Positions 32,595 to 43,070 of a stretch of DNA of 64,000 nucleotides are shown one piece after another. The DNA is from Acrasis kona. Lineage: Eukaryota > Heterolobosea > Eutetramitea > Acrasida > Acrasidae. Both the position numbers and the translations under genes were made by a program. The notes under the pieces were generated by a model. The model did not search any database. It saw nothing but the letters and a program-made list of their open reading frames with translations, and was not told where the DNA came from. The first letter of the stretch is position 1; every line of letters starts with the position of its first letter. The stretch is taken from NCBI GenBank assembly GCA_026419775.2, contig JAOPGA020000144.1:1-64000 (forward strand), read 5' to 3'.

Positions 32595-32670
32595 TAAATA
32601 TATATTTACATGTTTCCATTACTATTTCCTTGTGATAATTTCAATTCTATTAAGCTCCATCATGACACTC

Positions 32671-34005
32671 TTAAGCTGCTGACTTCAAGCCACGAATCTC
32701 TTGCGTTTGATGTGTTTGTGTTTCCCATACATGCCGAAGTAATTTTTCCATCTGCTCTCTCGTCAACGTTGCAGCTGCACTTCTATTAGATCTGCTTTCT
32801 ATATCAAAAATCTCCGTGCTGTTCGCGCTCTTCACATTATCCTCTTCCAAAAAGTTTTGTATGCTTTGACTATTGTTTTGCATGTCCGAAGGATTGTTTG
32901 CATTCTCTAGTAAGTCTGCTAGTATCTGACCGATGGGTCTATCGTTCACATGAACCAACGATGAATTGTTTTGGGTTGAGTTGACCGTTTTGTTCTTTTT
33001 GTCATCCTTCTTGTCATTGTTGTGATTGTATTGTTTTGAATTATTTTCCGATAACATGTCCGCGGCAGAGTTTGTAATTAGTTCTTCGACGTCGTCATCT
33101 TCGGAAATGTTACTTGTCTTTGGTGTCGGCGTGTTTCTGTGAAGAGGCGAAGATGGTGTCAAAAAGTCATCTATGAATGATTCTTGTAGGCTTGGAAGTA
33201 TGTGCTGTGAATGTAGTTGAAGCTTTGATTGGGATGGTGCATGCAAAGTTAGTGCGGTTGAGTTGTTACCGTCTGCATCTAACGACTCTGTATTAAGGGG
33301 TGACTCATACATTGGGATTAGCTCAGAATCAATCTGGAAAATGTCTTCATTGCCTTGAATGGTCGTTGGCGTTAAAATCATGCTTTCTCCATCAGCTTCA
33401 GTTTTGGGTGTCTCTAATGCATTTTCTTCTTCACTTCCTTCTTCGTCTTCAGAGTCTGGTTGTGCAACTTCTATATTTTTCTTTACATTAGAATTATGTG
33501 GTTGTGTGTAATAACCGTTTGCAAGTGGAAATGTCTGCATGTTAGGGTCACCAGTCCACATTGGAGGATAAGGTACGTAAGGAAGTAGTTGTTGTGCACT
33601 TGCCATTGCTTGTTGTTGTGGGTTTGTGGGAATTAATTGGGTTGGGTACCCAAACTGAGGGAAGGGCAAATAAGCACTGTATGGCGGTATTTGTTGATAA
33701 TTTATAGCATTAGAATGATATGGATAGCTTTGTGTTTGTTGTTCTTCGTAGACGGGTGTGTCACGGGTATTCTTCGGTTTTTTGTTCGCTTTTCTTGTTG
33801 GTTTTTTTCTTTCTGCATCCACACAATCATTCTCTATACCTAATGACACACACCTCTTACAGGGCCGTTCTGAGTCGCATCCTGCATGTGCATTCTTACA
33901 ATTAATGCAAGCACGTTTTGTGTAGGGTTTTCTTTGTTTGAGCCTTTTTGGAGGTGTTGTCTCCTGTGGCGAAAGTGAGTGATTTGCTACCTTACCAGAC
34001 ACCAT
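32671..34005 (-). CDS. Zn(II)2Cys6 transcription factor
   Basis: 444 residues. A basic stretch (KRLKQRKPYTKRA) leads into the binuclear zinc cluster C-x2-C-x6-C-x5-C-x2-C-x8-C, reading ACINCKNAHAGCDSERPCKRC (six cysteines between about residues 33 and 61), followed by the linker DAERKKPTRKANKK. The rest is low complexity: a Tyr/Pro/Gln-rich part, then acidic and Asn-rich segments suited to activation. The AH, RPC and VD residues recall fungal ERT1/GSM1-type clusters. No fungal middle-homology region is visible. Confidence 0.87.
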   Translation of the reverse strand: MVSGKVANHSLSPQETTPPKRLKQRKPYTKRACINCKNAHAGCDSERPCKRCVSLGIENDCVDAERKKPTRKANKKPKNTRDTPVYEEQQTQSYPYHSNAINYQQIPPYSAYLPFPQFGYPTQLIPTNPQQQAMASAQQLLPYVPYPPMWTGDPNMQTFPLANGYYTQPHNSNVKKNIEVAQPDSEDEEGSEEENALETPKTEADGESMILTPTTIQGNEDIFQIDSELIPMYESPLNTESLDADGNNSTALTLHAPSQSKLQLHSQHILPSLQESFIDDFLTPSSPLHRNTPTPKTSNISEDDDVEELITNSAADMLSENNSKQYNHNNDKKDDKKNKTVNSTQNNSSLVHVNDRPIGQILADLLENANNPSDMQNNSQSIQNFLEEDNVKSANSTEIFDIESRSNRSAAATLTREQMEKLLRHVWETQTHQTQEIRGLKSAA

Positions 34006-34433
34006 GCAGCATGCGTGAACTTAGTTACAATATATTCTAAATTGGGATTGTAAGATGAAAAGAATCTCCTCAGCATTGCTTTTCTTCATTGTTCTGAATC
34101 ATATTCTTCGAACTCTAAAGCACCCACATTTCCTTTGGAACAGCTAAAAAGTTTATTTGTCATCAAAATAAAATCTACCTAATATGCTGTCGTTAAACGT
34201 CGATCCGTTGTATGGCTCATGTAAAAATCAACAAAACGTTCAGGATTTGACGGACAATATAAATATCATTATAAATCTGTATATTGCAGGTATTTTCATC
34301 ATGCGAGATCAAGTTAGATTATTGTGATTGACAATCAGACATATATATTTTGTTACATTATGGTTCTGCAAACACACAAAAGACAGTCAAAACTTCTTAT
34401 AAACAACTTTATAGGGATTACATGCTATTTTTT
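34006..34433. other. Intergenic region with one small ORF
   Basis: Upstream of the Zn2Cys6 gene and downstream of the Ubl-F-box gene. The only item of note is a 47-codon ORF on the plus strand, 34184-34327 (MLSLNVDPLYGSCKNQQNV...). It has no recognisable family and may be chance. Confidence 0.3.
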
Positions 34434-36464
34434 TTATGCAAAGTGGTCTTTAATACCCTCCTTGAACCTCTCAGCGTCCTCCTCCGACTTGGCGACCACA
34501 ACCACACTTGATAACACCTTCTTCCCACTTTGTCCATCTTGGCTTTGAGGATCTTCAGTGTTCTCTTCGCTTGCCGCACTTTGTTGTTGTTGCTTTGAGC
34601 GAATCTTTTCAGTTTGCTTCAAGAACAATGTGATGGCATTGGCGAAACATTTTCCTTCAAAGTTGTCGCTTCCCAAATCTTGAGCAGTCTTCGAAACCTT
34701 GTTCAAATATAATGTCTCTAATGCTGGTACTGCTAGCGAGCTGACTTCTTCTGTTTTGAGAGCACTCGTTAAGGTAGAAATGTAGCATTCTGTAATGTTT
34801 TCTTTGGTTAGAGCAGTCGCTTCATCCTCCTTGTAGGTTGGACATTGTGCTTGGAAAGTGATTACATCGTTATCGGGTTCCAAAGCTGTGGTGGTTAAAA
34901 GACTTGTGTGAGTTGGTGTTGGCGATCCCATTTGTGGTGTTCTAGGTGTTCTTGGACCACGTGGTGATATTGAATGCTTATCTGCTCTCTTAATGGTAAC
35001 ATCTGGCTTCTCTGCTTTGGCATCGGGTTGATCTGACGATGAATAAAATTAGTGTGGAATATGTAACTTACACTTTTTGAATGTAACGATTACATCTGCA
35101 ACGGCCTTGATGTCTCCTTTGATGGACTCTCCTTTGATACCATCTGGGTTGACCTTCACATGAAGGAACTTCTTCTCCTCAACACCTCTTGTCTTGAACT
35201 TCTCCCAGATTTCAAAGAACTTTTGAACGGTCTCAGTTTGGCTGTCTTCATTGTCCTCTGCGATAACGATTCTGTGGAAGCGGTAGTTCTCCTTGTCGGT
35301 TTCCAATTCAGCAATGTACACAAGCTTTCCATCAGAACTGGTAACGTAATATTTGGATTTTCCGTCGTAGAAACCAACGTTTTGGTTGTCTTGGAAGCCG
35401 AAGCTGTGTAGAGCCAATTGTTCATAACTAAAAGATGGATTATATACTTCTGGTACTGCCTTCCATGCACCCGACTCAAACTCTTCTCTCTTCTTTTCTA
35501 AGGTTTGATATTGCTTTAGTTTCTCCTCTTTTTGTGTTATTATTGTATAAGAATAATTTTACATACTTGCTTCCTTGTGTGTACGCAGTTGCTTCTTCAA
35601 TACCTTAGGGTCGTTCTCGGATAAAAACTTCTCTTCATCTTCAGTAAGTCCCTTTGCCTTACGTTTGATTTTTACGTCTTTTTCCTTCTCGAACTTGGGC
35701 AACTAACGGTACATTTAGTAAATTATGCTATCACTAACATACCTCTTGGGGAACTTCTACTACCTTAGAGTACTGCCTTACTTGGTTCCAAGACTTTACT
35801 TCGTTCAACCTTTCTATATAAGCTCTCTTGTATGGAGTTTTTGTTCTGAGTGAGAACTTTTCATAATGTTCTTTGTGTTCATCAGAGTGGTTGGATTGAT
35901 ATAGTTGAGCAACCAAAGGTGACCAAATGTTAGATTGTTTAGCGGCACCAAGAACTCTCCATTTGCGACAAACTACACTTGTATCAACAATGGTTTTTGC
36001 ATCCAAGAAGCTGAAGACGCGTGCAACAAGGTCATCATCCAAAACTCTTTAAAAGAAGTTAACAATTTAAAATTTATATAATCTTACCCAAGCACTCCGA
36101 GTTCCTTTGGTGTATTAACTTTCAATGGTCCATCTGCTTTGTTCTCAATAATGACGTGAAAGGTGGTGTCCGCTTTGATTCCCAATGTCCACATGTTAAC
36201 ATCATTTGATGACAAAATTGAGTTGTTCACCATTACTTTAATGACATCTCCCGAGCTTAAATTTGTTAACTCTGAAAGTTTGGTGCGAATATCTGCAAGA
36301 GTAGCAGAAGTAGGAACATCAAAGTTCACAGTATCAACATCAGGGTAGAATTTAACAAAAAGGCCTCATGAATCAATCGGTTGGGTCGTGTGGATGTAAC
36401 GGTGATTTTTGTATTTTAGAGTTAGACAGCAGACGCGTGACAGGTTGACTTCCTTTTCCTGCAT
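34434..36464 (-). CDS. Ubiquitin-like, F-box and macro-like domain protein
   Basis: Six exons: 36464-36401, 36364-36088, 36046-35743, 35702-35567, 35527-35072 and 35032-34434. Introns are 36-41 bp and the sum is 611 residues in one frame. Residues about 20-105 are ubiquitin-like (RLFVKFYPDVDTVNFDVPTS). Residues about 115-150 are an F-box (DDDLVARVFSFLDAKTIVDT, VCRKWR). A charged linker and an unknown domain (about 265-400, SYEQLALHSFGFQDN...) follow. The end resembles a macro domain: ITECYISTLTSALKTEEVSS, LAVPALET, GKCFANAITLFLK, VLSSVVVVAKSEEDAERF. It may direct SCF ubiquitination toward ADP-ribosylated targets; that is inference. Exon 1 is the least certain. Confidence 0.65.
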
Positions 36465-36665
36465 TGTTCCATCGCGCCAATAGATTCGTTGCTTATTAAT
36501 GCGAAATTTTTGAACGGGTTCATGGCCAGTTCACCAAAGACTCTTCAACTACAAAAGTAAATGAAATAACTTGATGGTTGATTCTGAATATAATATATTA
36601 ATTACAACAGTAAATAGGCCTGTTAAGTCTGAAAAATAGGAGGTTGTTTTGTAATTGATTCAGTT

Positions 36666-37424
36666 ATGCAACCAAGGGCAGTATCGCCTGATGTATCAAC
36701 AACATTTATTATTGACGACATTGAACCTAAGCTAAGCAAAGAAGAAACAGCTTTTAGAATTCACAACGCTGAGCTACAATTACAGCTAACTTTTCGATAT
36801 GTTTTGTTTATAATTTTCCCTGGCCTGATATTACTTGGATTTTTTGCAACAGTAGCGGGAGCGAGTTCGATAGTTATTATGAATGATGAGTACCGATACA
36901 GAAATTTCAAAAAGCACAACAGCGAGAATGCCACCAACCCCTATCCTAGTATCACAGATCAAATTGAATTCAGCTCGTACCCCAAAAGCTGGCAGACATT
37001 TATCATCTCATCTGCACTACTGTCAGGGTATTATACTTTATATCTTGCACTTGTATTTTTAGGAGTGTACATGGCTCCAAATGAAACGGAATTAGATTAC
37101 GGAAGAACTTTTAGGTTTCGTCCAACAAAAGAATTAATGACAAAGTTTATGATAACACTTATATTGTTGCCCTTGGTCATACTTTTGATAGCCATGGTTT
37201 TTGGGGTAGTTTGTTTTCAAGTAATAATGAGACAGGAGTCATGCACAATAATTGAGTGCAACCCTATTAACTTGATTTACTTGTTGGTAATAGCGCGTTG
37301 CCAAGTGCCAACTCCGTATTGGTACCTTGATTCTCTATGGTTCATACACTATCTTCTGTTCTGTAGAGGGGTAGATGAGAAAACGAAGGCAGTTCGACAA
37401 ATGAGGATGAATGCTGGAGTCTAA
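36666..37424 (+). CDS. Multi-pass membrane protein, unknown
   Basis: 252 residues, no intron. Clear helices at about 44-70 (RYVLFIIFPGLILLGFFATV), 115-140 and 162-190 (FMITLILLPLVILLIAMVFG), with a weaker one near 200. A luminal loop with N-x-T (NAT) lies between helices 1 and 2. Both termini appear cytosolic or the topology is odd. No family is recognised. The leader contains TTTTGTAATTGA, the complement of the recurrent TTACAA element. Confidence 0.6.
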   Translation: MQPRAVSPDVSTTFIIDDIEPKLSKEETAFRIHNAELQLQLTFRYVLFIIFPGLILLGFFATVAGASSIVIMNDEYRYRNFKKHNSENATNPYPSITDQIEFSSYPKSWQTFIISSALLSGYYTLYLALVFLGVYMAPNETELDYGRTFRFRPTKELMTKFMITLILLPLVILLIAMVFGVVCFQVIMRQESCTIIECNPINLIYLLVIARCQVPTPYWYLDSLWFIHYLLFCRGVDEKTKAVRQMRMNAGV

Positions 37425-37556
37425 ATATTTCTTGTTTTCCCATTTGTGTAAAAGATATTTGTAATCAATGGTAAACCTTGGGTTGTTCCAGAAAATGAAC
37501 TCGGGTCAATAAATTGGTTTTCAGACAAAGCCATCCATCACAAATAAAACAACACA

Positions 37557-37889
37557 ATGACCAACTCCTACAACTCACAAATCAATAAAGTATTCAAATT
37601 CGATCATACAGTGGAGCACAGGAGAATAAGAACTAAAATACGGTCTGAACTAAGAAACCATTACCGCATGGTAGAGCAAGTCAACGATTTCAACCTAGGA
37701 ACTCGCACAATCAAACGCGGATGCTATTGCTGCTCTGTTGGGTGTCGCACCAAAAGCTACTACAAAAAACATTTAAAGGAAGAATGCATACATAAAGCTC
37801 ACGAAAAAAATAGTAACGAGTTTGACAAATACAAGAAAACCAATAGTCCTTTCGCATTTAAGGAATATAGAAAAATGTGCTGTAAATAA
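37557..37889 (+). CDS. Small basic Cys-rich protein, unknown
   Basis: 110 residues, no intron. Strongly basic N-terminal helix (EHRRIRTKIRSELRNHYRM), then KRGCYCCSVGCRTKSYYKK, HLKEECIHKAH, which could hold a zinc ion through Cys and His, and a final CC. Nucleic-acid binding is plausible. I do not recognise the family. Confidence 0.5.
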   Translation: MTNSYNSQINKVFKFDHTVEHRRIRTKIRSELRNHYRMVEQVNDFNLGTRTIKRGCYCCSVGCRTKSYYKKHLKEECIHKAHEKNSNEFDKYKKTNSPFAFKEYRKMCCK

Positions 37890-37932
37890 ATAATCTACCA
37901 ACAATTTTAAATTAATTCTTTATTCTTAACCT

Positions 37933-39046
37933 TCACGTCATCACAATCACAGGAGTATCCTCTTCGTCATCTTGCTCAAAATCCCAATCAAACTTCTTGT
38001 TAACGTCACTCTTCAATTTTTCAACCTGCGAAACAATCCTTGCATCTTTGTCATCGCTCAAAAGAAAAAGAGAATGAATTGTTTTTGTTAGGAAATTATT
38101 CTGTGACAAATCATCAGAAAAAAAGTCATTTGGAATTAACAACAGCTGCTCATTTAACACATTTACAAAGCGTATAAACAGTCCCACACGTTTATCCATG
38201 GCTTCATCACAATTACACATTAGTTCACATATGCTCTTCCACTGGTCAAATGCGTCTTGACACTGTCCCAATAGGAAGCAAACGAAAGCATATTGGAATT
38301 CTCCTAAAAGCATTTCTTCTCTTTCTTCATCTCCATCACCCTTCGAATCCTTCAAAAGCTGTTCAAGCAACGCGCTCTTGTCAATGTTTAGTTTCGTTAG
38401 TTCAGATGGGGTCACACCTTTCTTTTTTAACTTTCTTGGTATTTTCCGATAGAAGGCGCGACCTGAATTGTCTGCTTTGGAGGAAAATTTATGGTCCGGA
38501 TCAGTTTTTAGTTGGTGGTCTCTAATTAGCTTATCTTCCTCAACACTTAACGTGCTGTAAATGAATTTATTAATAGGTGTCAAGGCATTAATGACTGGCT
38601 TGGTAATGAATTTTGATAGCTTCAGCCATTGTGGATAATGTTCGTTTGGGTAAGGTGCAATTCTTGAAGTGTATTGACGCTGTTTGTATTCTGCGGAAAT
38701 GTAAATGACATTTTAACATGAATATAAACTTACTTTCTACCTCTTCTGAAAATGTGATTGAGGATTCATCTACAATGTCGAACATTTCAGTAGATTCGTT
38801 AAAACTTAGAATTGTGAATTGTTTGTGTTGATTAAACTCAACATAAAGCGATACTCGAGGTGCACTAAGAGCATCGTCGCTGGATAGACCATAAAATATG
38901 TAGTGAAATCCTCGTGGAATACTTTGGAAGCCAATAAACTGGTCACTCACGGTGTAGGAGTAGTAGTCAATTCCGAATTCAGTGCCTTTTCTGACTCCTA
39001 AACAAAGTAGAACACCATCATCACCACCTAATTCCTCTATTATCAT
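37933..39046 (-). CDS. AAR2: AAR2 splicing factor (U5 snRNP assembly)
   Basis: Exons 39046-38734 and 38690-37933 around a 43-bp intron give 356 residues (human AAR2 is 384). The N-terminal beta domain shows VLLCLGVRKGTEFGIDYYSY and SIPRGFHYIFYGLSS, AAR2 signatures. After the splice KYKQRQ...PYPNEHYPQW leads to the helical C-terminal domain, LLGEFQYAFVCFLLGQCQDA, the most conserved block. AAR2 holds PRP8 and keeps BRR2 off during cytoplasmic U5 snRNP maturation. That fits an intron-rich genome. An acidic tail ends the protein. Confidence 0.92.
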
Positions 39047-39148
39047 TCCTCTAACTGATTGAGTTCAACATTTTTTACAAGCGTCGAGACAACTCAATGG
39101 AACTCTTTGCGAACAACTTTCTGTTCTGAAACACAACCAAAAAACAAA

Positions 39149-40663
39149 ATGGACAACAAAATAGTGGTTGAGACCGTACTAGATTTTCTACGTCATAAAG
39201 AGTTATCCACCGCACGTTGCATCAACAAAATGTGGAACCGTCACGCGAGCAGCAAGAAAGTAAATGAGCTGGCAACACTTTGGGAGATTAAAAACATTGA
39301 GCACACAATACATATGCCTGAAAAGGCCCATGCTCATTTCAAACTTCCTGTTATCAAGGCTGCAAAGCTGGTCATCGAACAATACAATAAAAAACGTATC
39401 CTCCCCAAAGACGCCATGAGTAGGCTATATGTTAAACGATTAGAGTGCCTTCTCAAGTACATGGCTAAAAGGAAAGATTTTAGTCCAATCTACGATGAAT
39501 CACTCTGGTCCTACGTTCCACCCAGCATTATGGTTTCAATGGTTGGCCTCATCATATTGCACCATAATGATGCCAATGAAATCACAAATCTTTGCAAAGT
39601 AATCATGAGCTCTGACAGCTTCAAATACAATGAAGCATATGATAAAGTACATAATAAGCAAGGTTTCAAGAATGTTATTTACATTGACAAGTACTATGAT
39701 TCAGAGACCAAAATGCCTCGGTTGTTAGTGCATACCGAAGCTATACTACGTAAAGGTGATGGCGTCGCAGTCCCCATATTAGAAAGTTTACGAAAAGAAT
39801 TTTATTACAATAAACAAAATGAATTCGCCGATGCAATGTACAGCGGCATTAGTTGTGCACTACAGTATGTATGTCCACTTGAAGAGACTCTGGTTTACCT
39901 GCTTTCGAACTGTAATAGAGAATACGACATGAAGAAAGCTTTGGACATTATGGTAGATCGTCATACCCATAATATCGGTGGCATTCCGACTGCAGTTAAG
40001 TATGGAGCAGACATTAACTGTTTAGAAACAGAACGCTCCGCTCTGATGAGATATGTGGAGTTGTCAGGCAAAGAAGCTTCCCACATTAAAGTGTTCTATG
40101 ACTGTGGTGCAGATTTCTCTATATCAGTTCTTATCCCTACCGCTGAGAAGTATCACTACACTAGCGCTAACTGTTGGCATGCATCTGAGCGAATTCCAGA
40201 CTTTGTCACTGCAATACTTCCAGAGCTATTGTATTTTGATGTTATTGATTTCTGTCTTTCTGCATTTTTTTCTTGTGGAAGCACCACTGATGCAGTCATC
40301 AAATATGGCGGCGAAGAATTGCTACATCAATCAAAGACACGATACCAAAAGATGGTCTATTATGTGATGTGGATAATGTGTTGTGGAGGCAAAGACCGCA
40401 TATTATCTGGCGCTGTTTCCAGTCTCATTCGAAACGGTTATACTCCTGAAAAATATTTGGATGCGAGAGCTCAAGGATTGATTATAATGAACATACTTTC
40501 CTGTTCACACGATATATTAGCAGCTAAAAGTATTGTTGAGATGTTTCCAGTCTATAGTGGACAGTACAATGATTGTTTAGAGAGAGCTAGAGAACAACAT
40601 GAAGTAGACGTCAATCAACATGACTGGCTTCAAGTGATACGAGCATTAGAAGAGAGAAATTAA
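39149..40663 (+). CDS. F-box-like protein with ankyrin-like repeats
   Basis: The first in-frame ATG is 39149 (504 residues). The N-terminus VVETVLDFLRHKELSTARCI, NKMWNRH is F-box-like. From about residue 230 helical pairs with ankyrin flavour occur (AVKYGADINCLETERSALMR and VFYDCGADFSISVL), though most units are degenerate. No catalytic motif is seen. A substrate receptor for an SCF ligase is the likely role. AAR2 starts 102 bp away in the opposite direction. Confidence 0.55.
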   Translation: MDNKIVVETVLDFLRHKELSTARCINKMWNRHASSKKVNELATLWEIKNIEHTIHMPEKAHAHFKLPVIKAAKLVIEQYNKKRILPKDAMSRLYVKRLECLLKYMAKRKDFSPIYDESLWSYVPPSIMVSMVGLIILHHNDANEITNLCKVIMSSDSFKYNEAYDKVHNKQGFKNVIYIDKYYDSETKMPRLLVHTEAILRKGDGVAVPILESLRKEFYYNKQNEFADAMYSGISCALQYVCPLEETLVYLLSNCNREYDMKKALDIMVDRHTHNIGGIPTAVKYGADINCLETERSALMRYVELSGKEASHIKVFYDCGADFSISVLIPTAEKYHYTSANCWHASERIPDFVTAILPELLYFDVIDFCLSAFFSCGSTTDAVIKYGGEELLHQSKTRYQKMVYYVMWIMCCGGKDRILSGAVSSLIRNGYTPEKYLDARAQGLIIMNILSCSHDILAAKSIVEMFPVYSGQYNDCLERAREQHEVDVNQHDWLQVIRALEERN

Positions 40664-40778
40664 AATATATATTATTTATTCATTTTCGTTTCAGTTTATT
40701 TTGATTGACTAAAAAAAATTGATTGATGAGAAGTTTGATGTGTTAAATATTGTAATAGAAAAACCAGGAAATAATGAC

Positions 40779-40985
40779 ATGAACTTCAAGAATACACTTC
40801 CAATGCAAAGACCACAAGATGATTCACACATTGCAGAGGTGACTCCTAAGACTTTATGGATGTTTAAGACCATGAGAGGCCATCTAACAAATATATTCAG
40901 GCAACCCACGGTTGAGAGCAAGTGCCCAGAGGACGTAAAGAAGATGGAGCAAAAAATATACGAGTTATACACCTTCGCACAATGA
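40779..40985 (+). CDS. Small protein, unknown
   Basis: 68 residues from the first in-frame ATG (the frame is open upstream to 40719 without an ATG). KTLWMFKTMRGHLTNIFRQP and a C-terminal helix KKMEQKIYELYTF are the ordered parts. An upstream exon is possible since a TTTCAG acceptor lies near 40695. No family recognised. Confidence 0.4.
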   Translation: MNFKNTLPMQRPQDDSHIAEVTPKTLWMFKTMRGHLTNIFRQPTVESKCPEDVKKMEQKIYELYTFAQ

Positions 40986-41254
40986 ACCGTTACAGACCTA
41001 AAATGTAAATAAATGTACCTTTAAATGTTATTGAGATTTCGATCTGCTCCACTCGGATAGACTAGACTTTGTAGCACTAGTATCAACTTTAATGATCGAA
41101 AGAATCAGATTAATACCAACTAATTCTACTTATGAACATCATTATATGGTCAAAACAGTACCTCAGTACTATCTGCTTGAAATGCTGTTCAGCATTGTAT
41201 TTTGTGTTCTTGTTCGCAAGAAAAGAGATTCTTACAATATCTCATAAATAGATC

Positions 41255-41479
41255 ATGCAAGTTATCATAAAGCCGTTATCCGGAGAGTTCTTCATTCTAG
41301 ATGTCGAATCTAAAGATACTGTAAATGATGTTAAAGAAAAAATAAATCAGGTAAAAGGCATTCCTCCAGAAAATCAGCGTTTGATCTTTGACGGTAAACT
41401 TCTACCCCAAGGTCCCACACTTTCAGAGTTTAATATTAAACCAGAGTCTACAATACATATGCCTCTTTCGCTTCGATAA
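41255..41479 (+). CDS. Ubiquitin paralogue without the C-terminal GG
   Basis: 74 residues, single exon, aligning end to end with ubiquitin: [48 protein letters not shown]. It stops at PLSLR, so Gly75-Gly76 are absent. Lys11 and Lys63 are replaced, Lys48 is kept. Val70 of the hydrophobic patch is Pro and Arg72, read by E1, is Ser. It cannot be conjugated by the normal route. It may be a free ubiquitin-fold binder. It is convergent with the WD40 gene, 31 bp apart. Confidence 0.8.
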   Translation: MQVIIKPLSGEFFILDVESKDTVNDVKEKINQVKGIPPENQRLIFDGKLLPQGPTLSEFNIKPESTIHMPLSLR

Positions 41480-41510
41480 ATAAAAAGCACATTTAGAAAG
41501 TGACCAACGT

Positions 41511-42689
41511 TCATTTATTAACATTAGCATCATCTGTCTCTTTTATACCCCACACCTTCATCGTACCGTCAAGTGATGAAGATACAATTCTATTGTTGCT
41601 CATTAGAATAATGTTCTTCACATGGTCCTTGTGTCCTACCAAACCTCCAACTTGAACACCCTTCTTCCAGTCCCATAAAAATATGTACTTGTCATCACTC
41701 GCAGTCGCAATGTAATCTCCTCCTAAAAATAGCACTTGGTTGATCCTGCCGGTATGTGATTCTAATGAATGTAAAAGTTCTCCAGTTGCCACGTTCCATA
41801 TGCGTGCTGTTTTGTCTCCACTAGTGGTGCAAATTGTATTTTCGTCAAGTGATGTGATGCTTGACACCCAGTGAGAGTGTGCTTGAATGCTTCTAACGAC
41901 TTTTCCGCTACTAATATCAATAATGTGAATGTTGCCATCCATTCCTGCACTGACAAAATGGTCGAGCGACGGTAGATATTGAAGGCTTCTAACGTAATTA
42001 GTATGTAGGTTGGATATTGTTCGTATTAATTTATTTTGTGTGCGATTGTAGAATGACACGCTACCGTTGCGACAACCAATTATGCAGTAGTCCGTTGCGA
42101 AGCCCAGCATCGCATTCTTTGAACCTTCTGACAGTGGGCCAGGTTGAATGAATTTTACATTGCTCTCCAATTTTCCATTGCGCCAATTAATCACCTTGAA
42201 ACCAGGATAGGGGTAAGAGGATAGTAAATAGTCTTGATTTAAAAATTTGGACATGTGCCATGTATAATCCATTCTAAATGAACCTGTCGCGTACTTTTTC
42301 ACATCATCAGAGGGCTCATGAACGTTCTCTTGTTCGCCCTTTGATTCAATGCTCCAAATGGTAATCTCGCCTTTCTTGTAATGAGAAGTGGCAATCATTC
42401 CAATGTTCTCATTGTGATCGCTTGTTTCTAATGATAAAATGTTTGTTACATCTGGAGTTTCCAAAGTGGACAAGCAGTCCTTTGGCAATTGATCAACACC
42501 TTTATGATTGTACAAGAAATTAACTCGATCTTTTTGTGTTGATCGGTAGGCTTCAGTCATTTTGACGCTTTCCGCCTCATCAAAAGTTTCGCATATTGAT
42601 TCTAATATAGGAGCATATTCATGCTTTGCGTAGGCCCTTGAGATGCTTAGGTAACGATAACGAGCGGCGATTGTCAACCTCCTGAACAT
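41511..42689 (-). CDS. WD40-repeat protein
   Basis: 392 residues, no intron. The N-terminus MFRRLTIAARYRYLSISRA is basic and acid-free, so mitochondrial import is possible. From about residue 80 come seven WD40 blades, clearest at HFVSAGMDGNIHIIDI, TICTTSGDKTARIWNV and RIVSSSLDGTMKVWGI. This is a beta-propeller scaffold of unknown partner. Confidence 0.75.
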   Translation of the reverse strand: MFRRLTIAARYRYLSISRAYAKHEYAPILESICETFDEAESVKMTEAYRSTQKDRVNFLYNHKGVDQLPKDCLSTLETPDVTNILSLETSDHNENIGMIATSHYKKGEITIWSIESKGEQENVHEPSDDVKKYATGSFRMDYTWHMSKFLNQDYLLSSYPYPGFKVINWRNGKLESNVKFIQPGPLSEGSKNAMLGFATDYCIIGCRNGSVSFYNRTQNKLIRTISNLHTNYVRSLQYLPSLDHFVSAGMDGNIHIIDISSGKVVRSIQAHSHWVSSITSLDENTICTTSGDKTARIWNVATGELLHSLESHTGRINQVLFLGGDYIATASDDKYIFLWDWKKGVQVGGLVGHKDHVKNIILMSNNRIVSSSLDGTMKVWGIKETDDANVNK

Positions 42690-43070
42690 GATGTTTTGTT
42701 TACAACAGTGCTATGGAAGAACAATTCGGATGTTCTTCTCAGTCTTGATGGTCAAATAATGCCAACAACAAAAAAATTAACTCAAGCCTGTTCCATTCCT
42801 TTATAACCAATACCCTGTGTAAAATGACCGACTAAAACTTTGATGTGATCAGGATTTTAGCGTCGTCTTTTAACATGTAGTTGGTATCTTTGTAATTTAA
42901 TATTGCATTGAAAAATGGAATAAACTTGAAGTAACCCAACAAAATTAATGCTGTTATTCAAGTAGTATAACACATCTCCGGCAAGGACTAATTGACTCTA
43001 TAAATACCTAATACTTTATTTTTATTTTACAAAACGGACTTCAATCTAAAAAAAAACCACTACACGTGAA
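42690..43070. promoter_or_regulatory. Divergent upstream region of WD40 and acetate kinase genes
   Basis: 381 bp without a supported gene. TATAAATA at 42999 lies 72 bp before the acetate kinase ATG, and TTTTACAAAACGG follows at about 43026, a layout of TATA box and start element. CACGTG, an E-box palindrome, is at about 43064. Confidence 0.4.

Noticed and set aside
41255-41479. Genuine conjugatable ubiquitin or NEDD8 gene
   Set aside because: No GG end and altered positions 63, 70 and 72.
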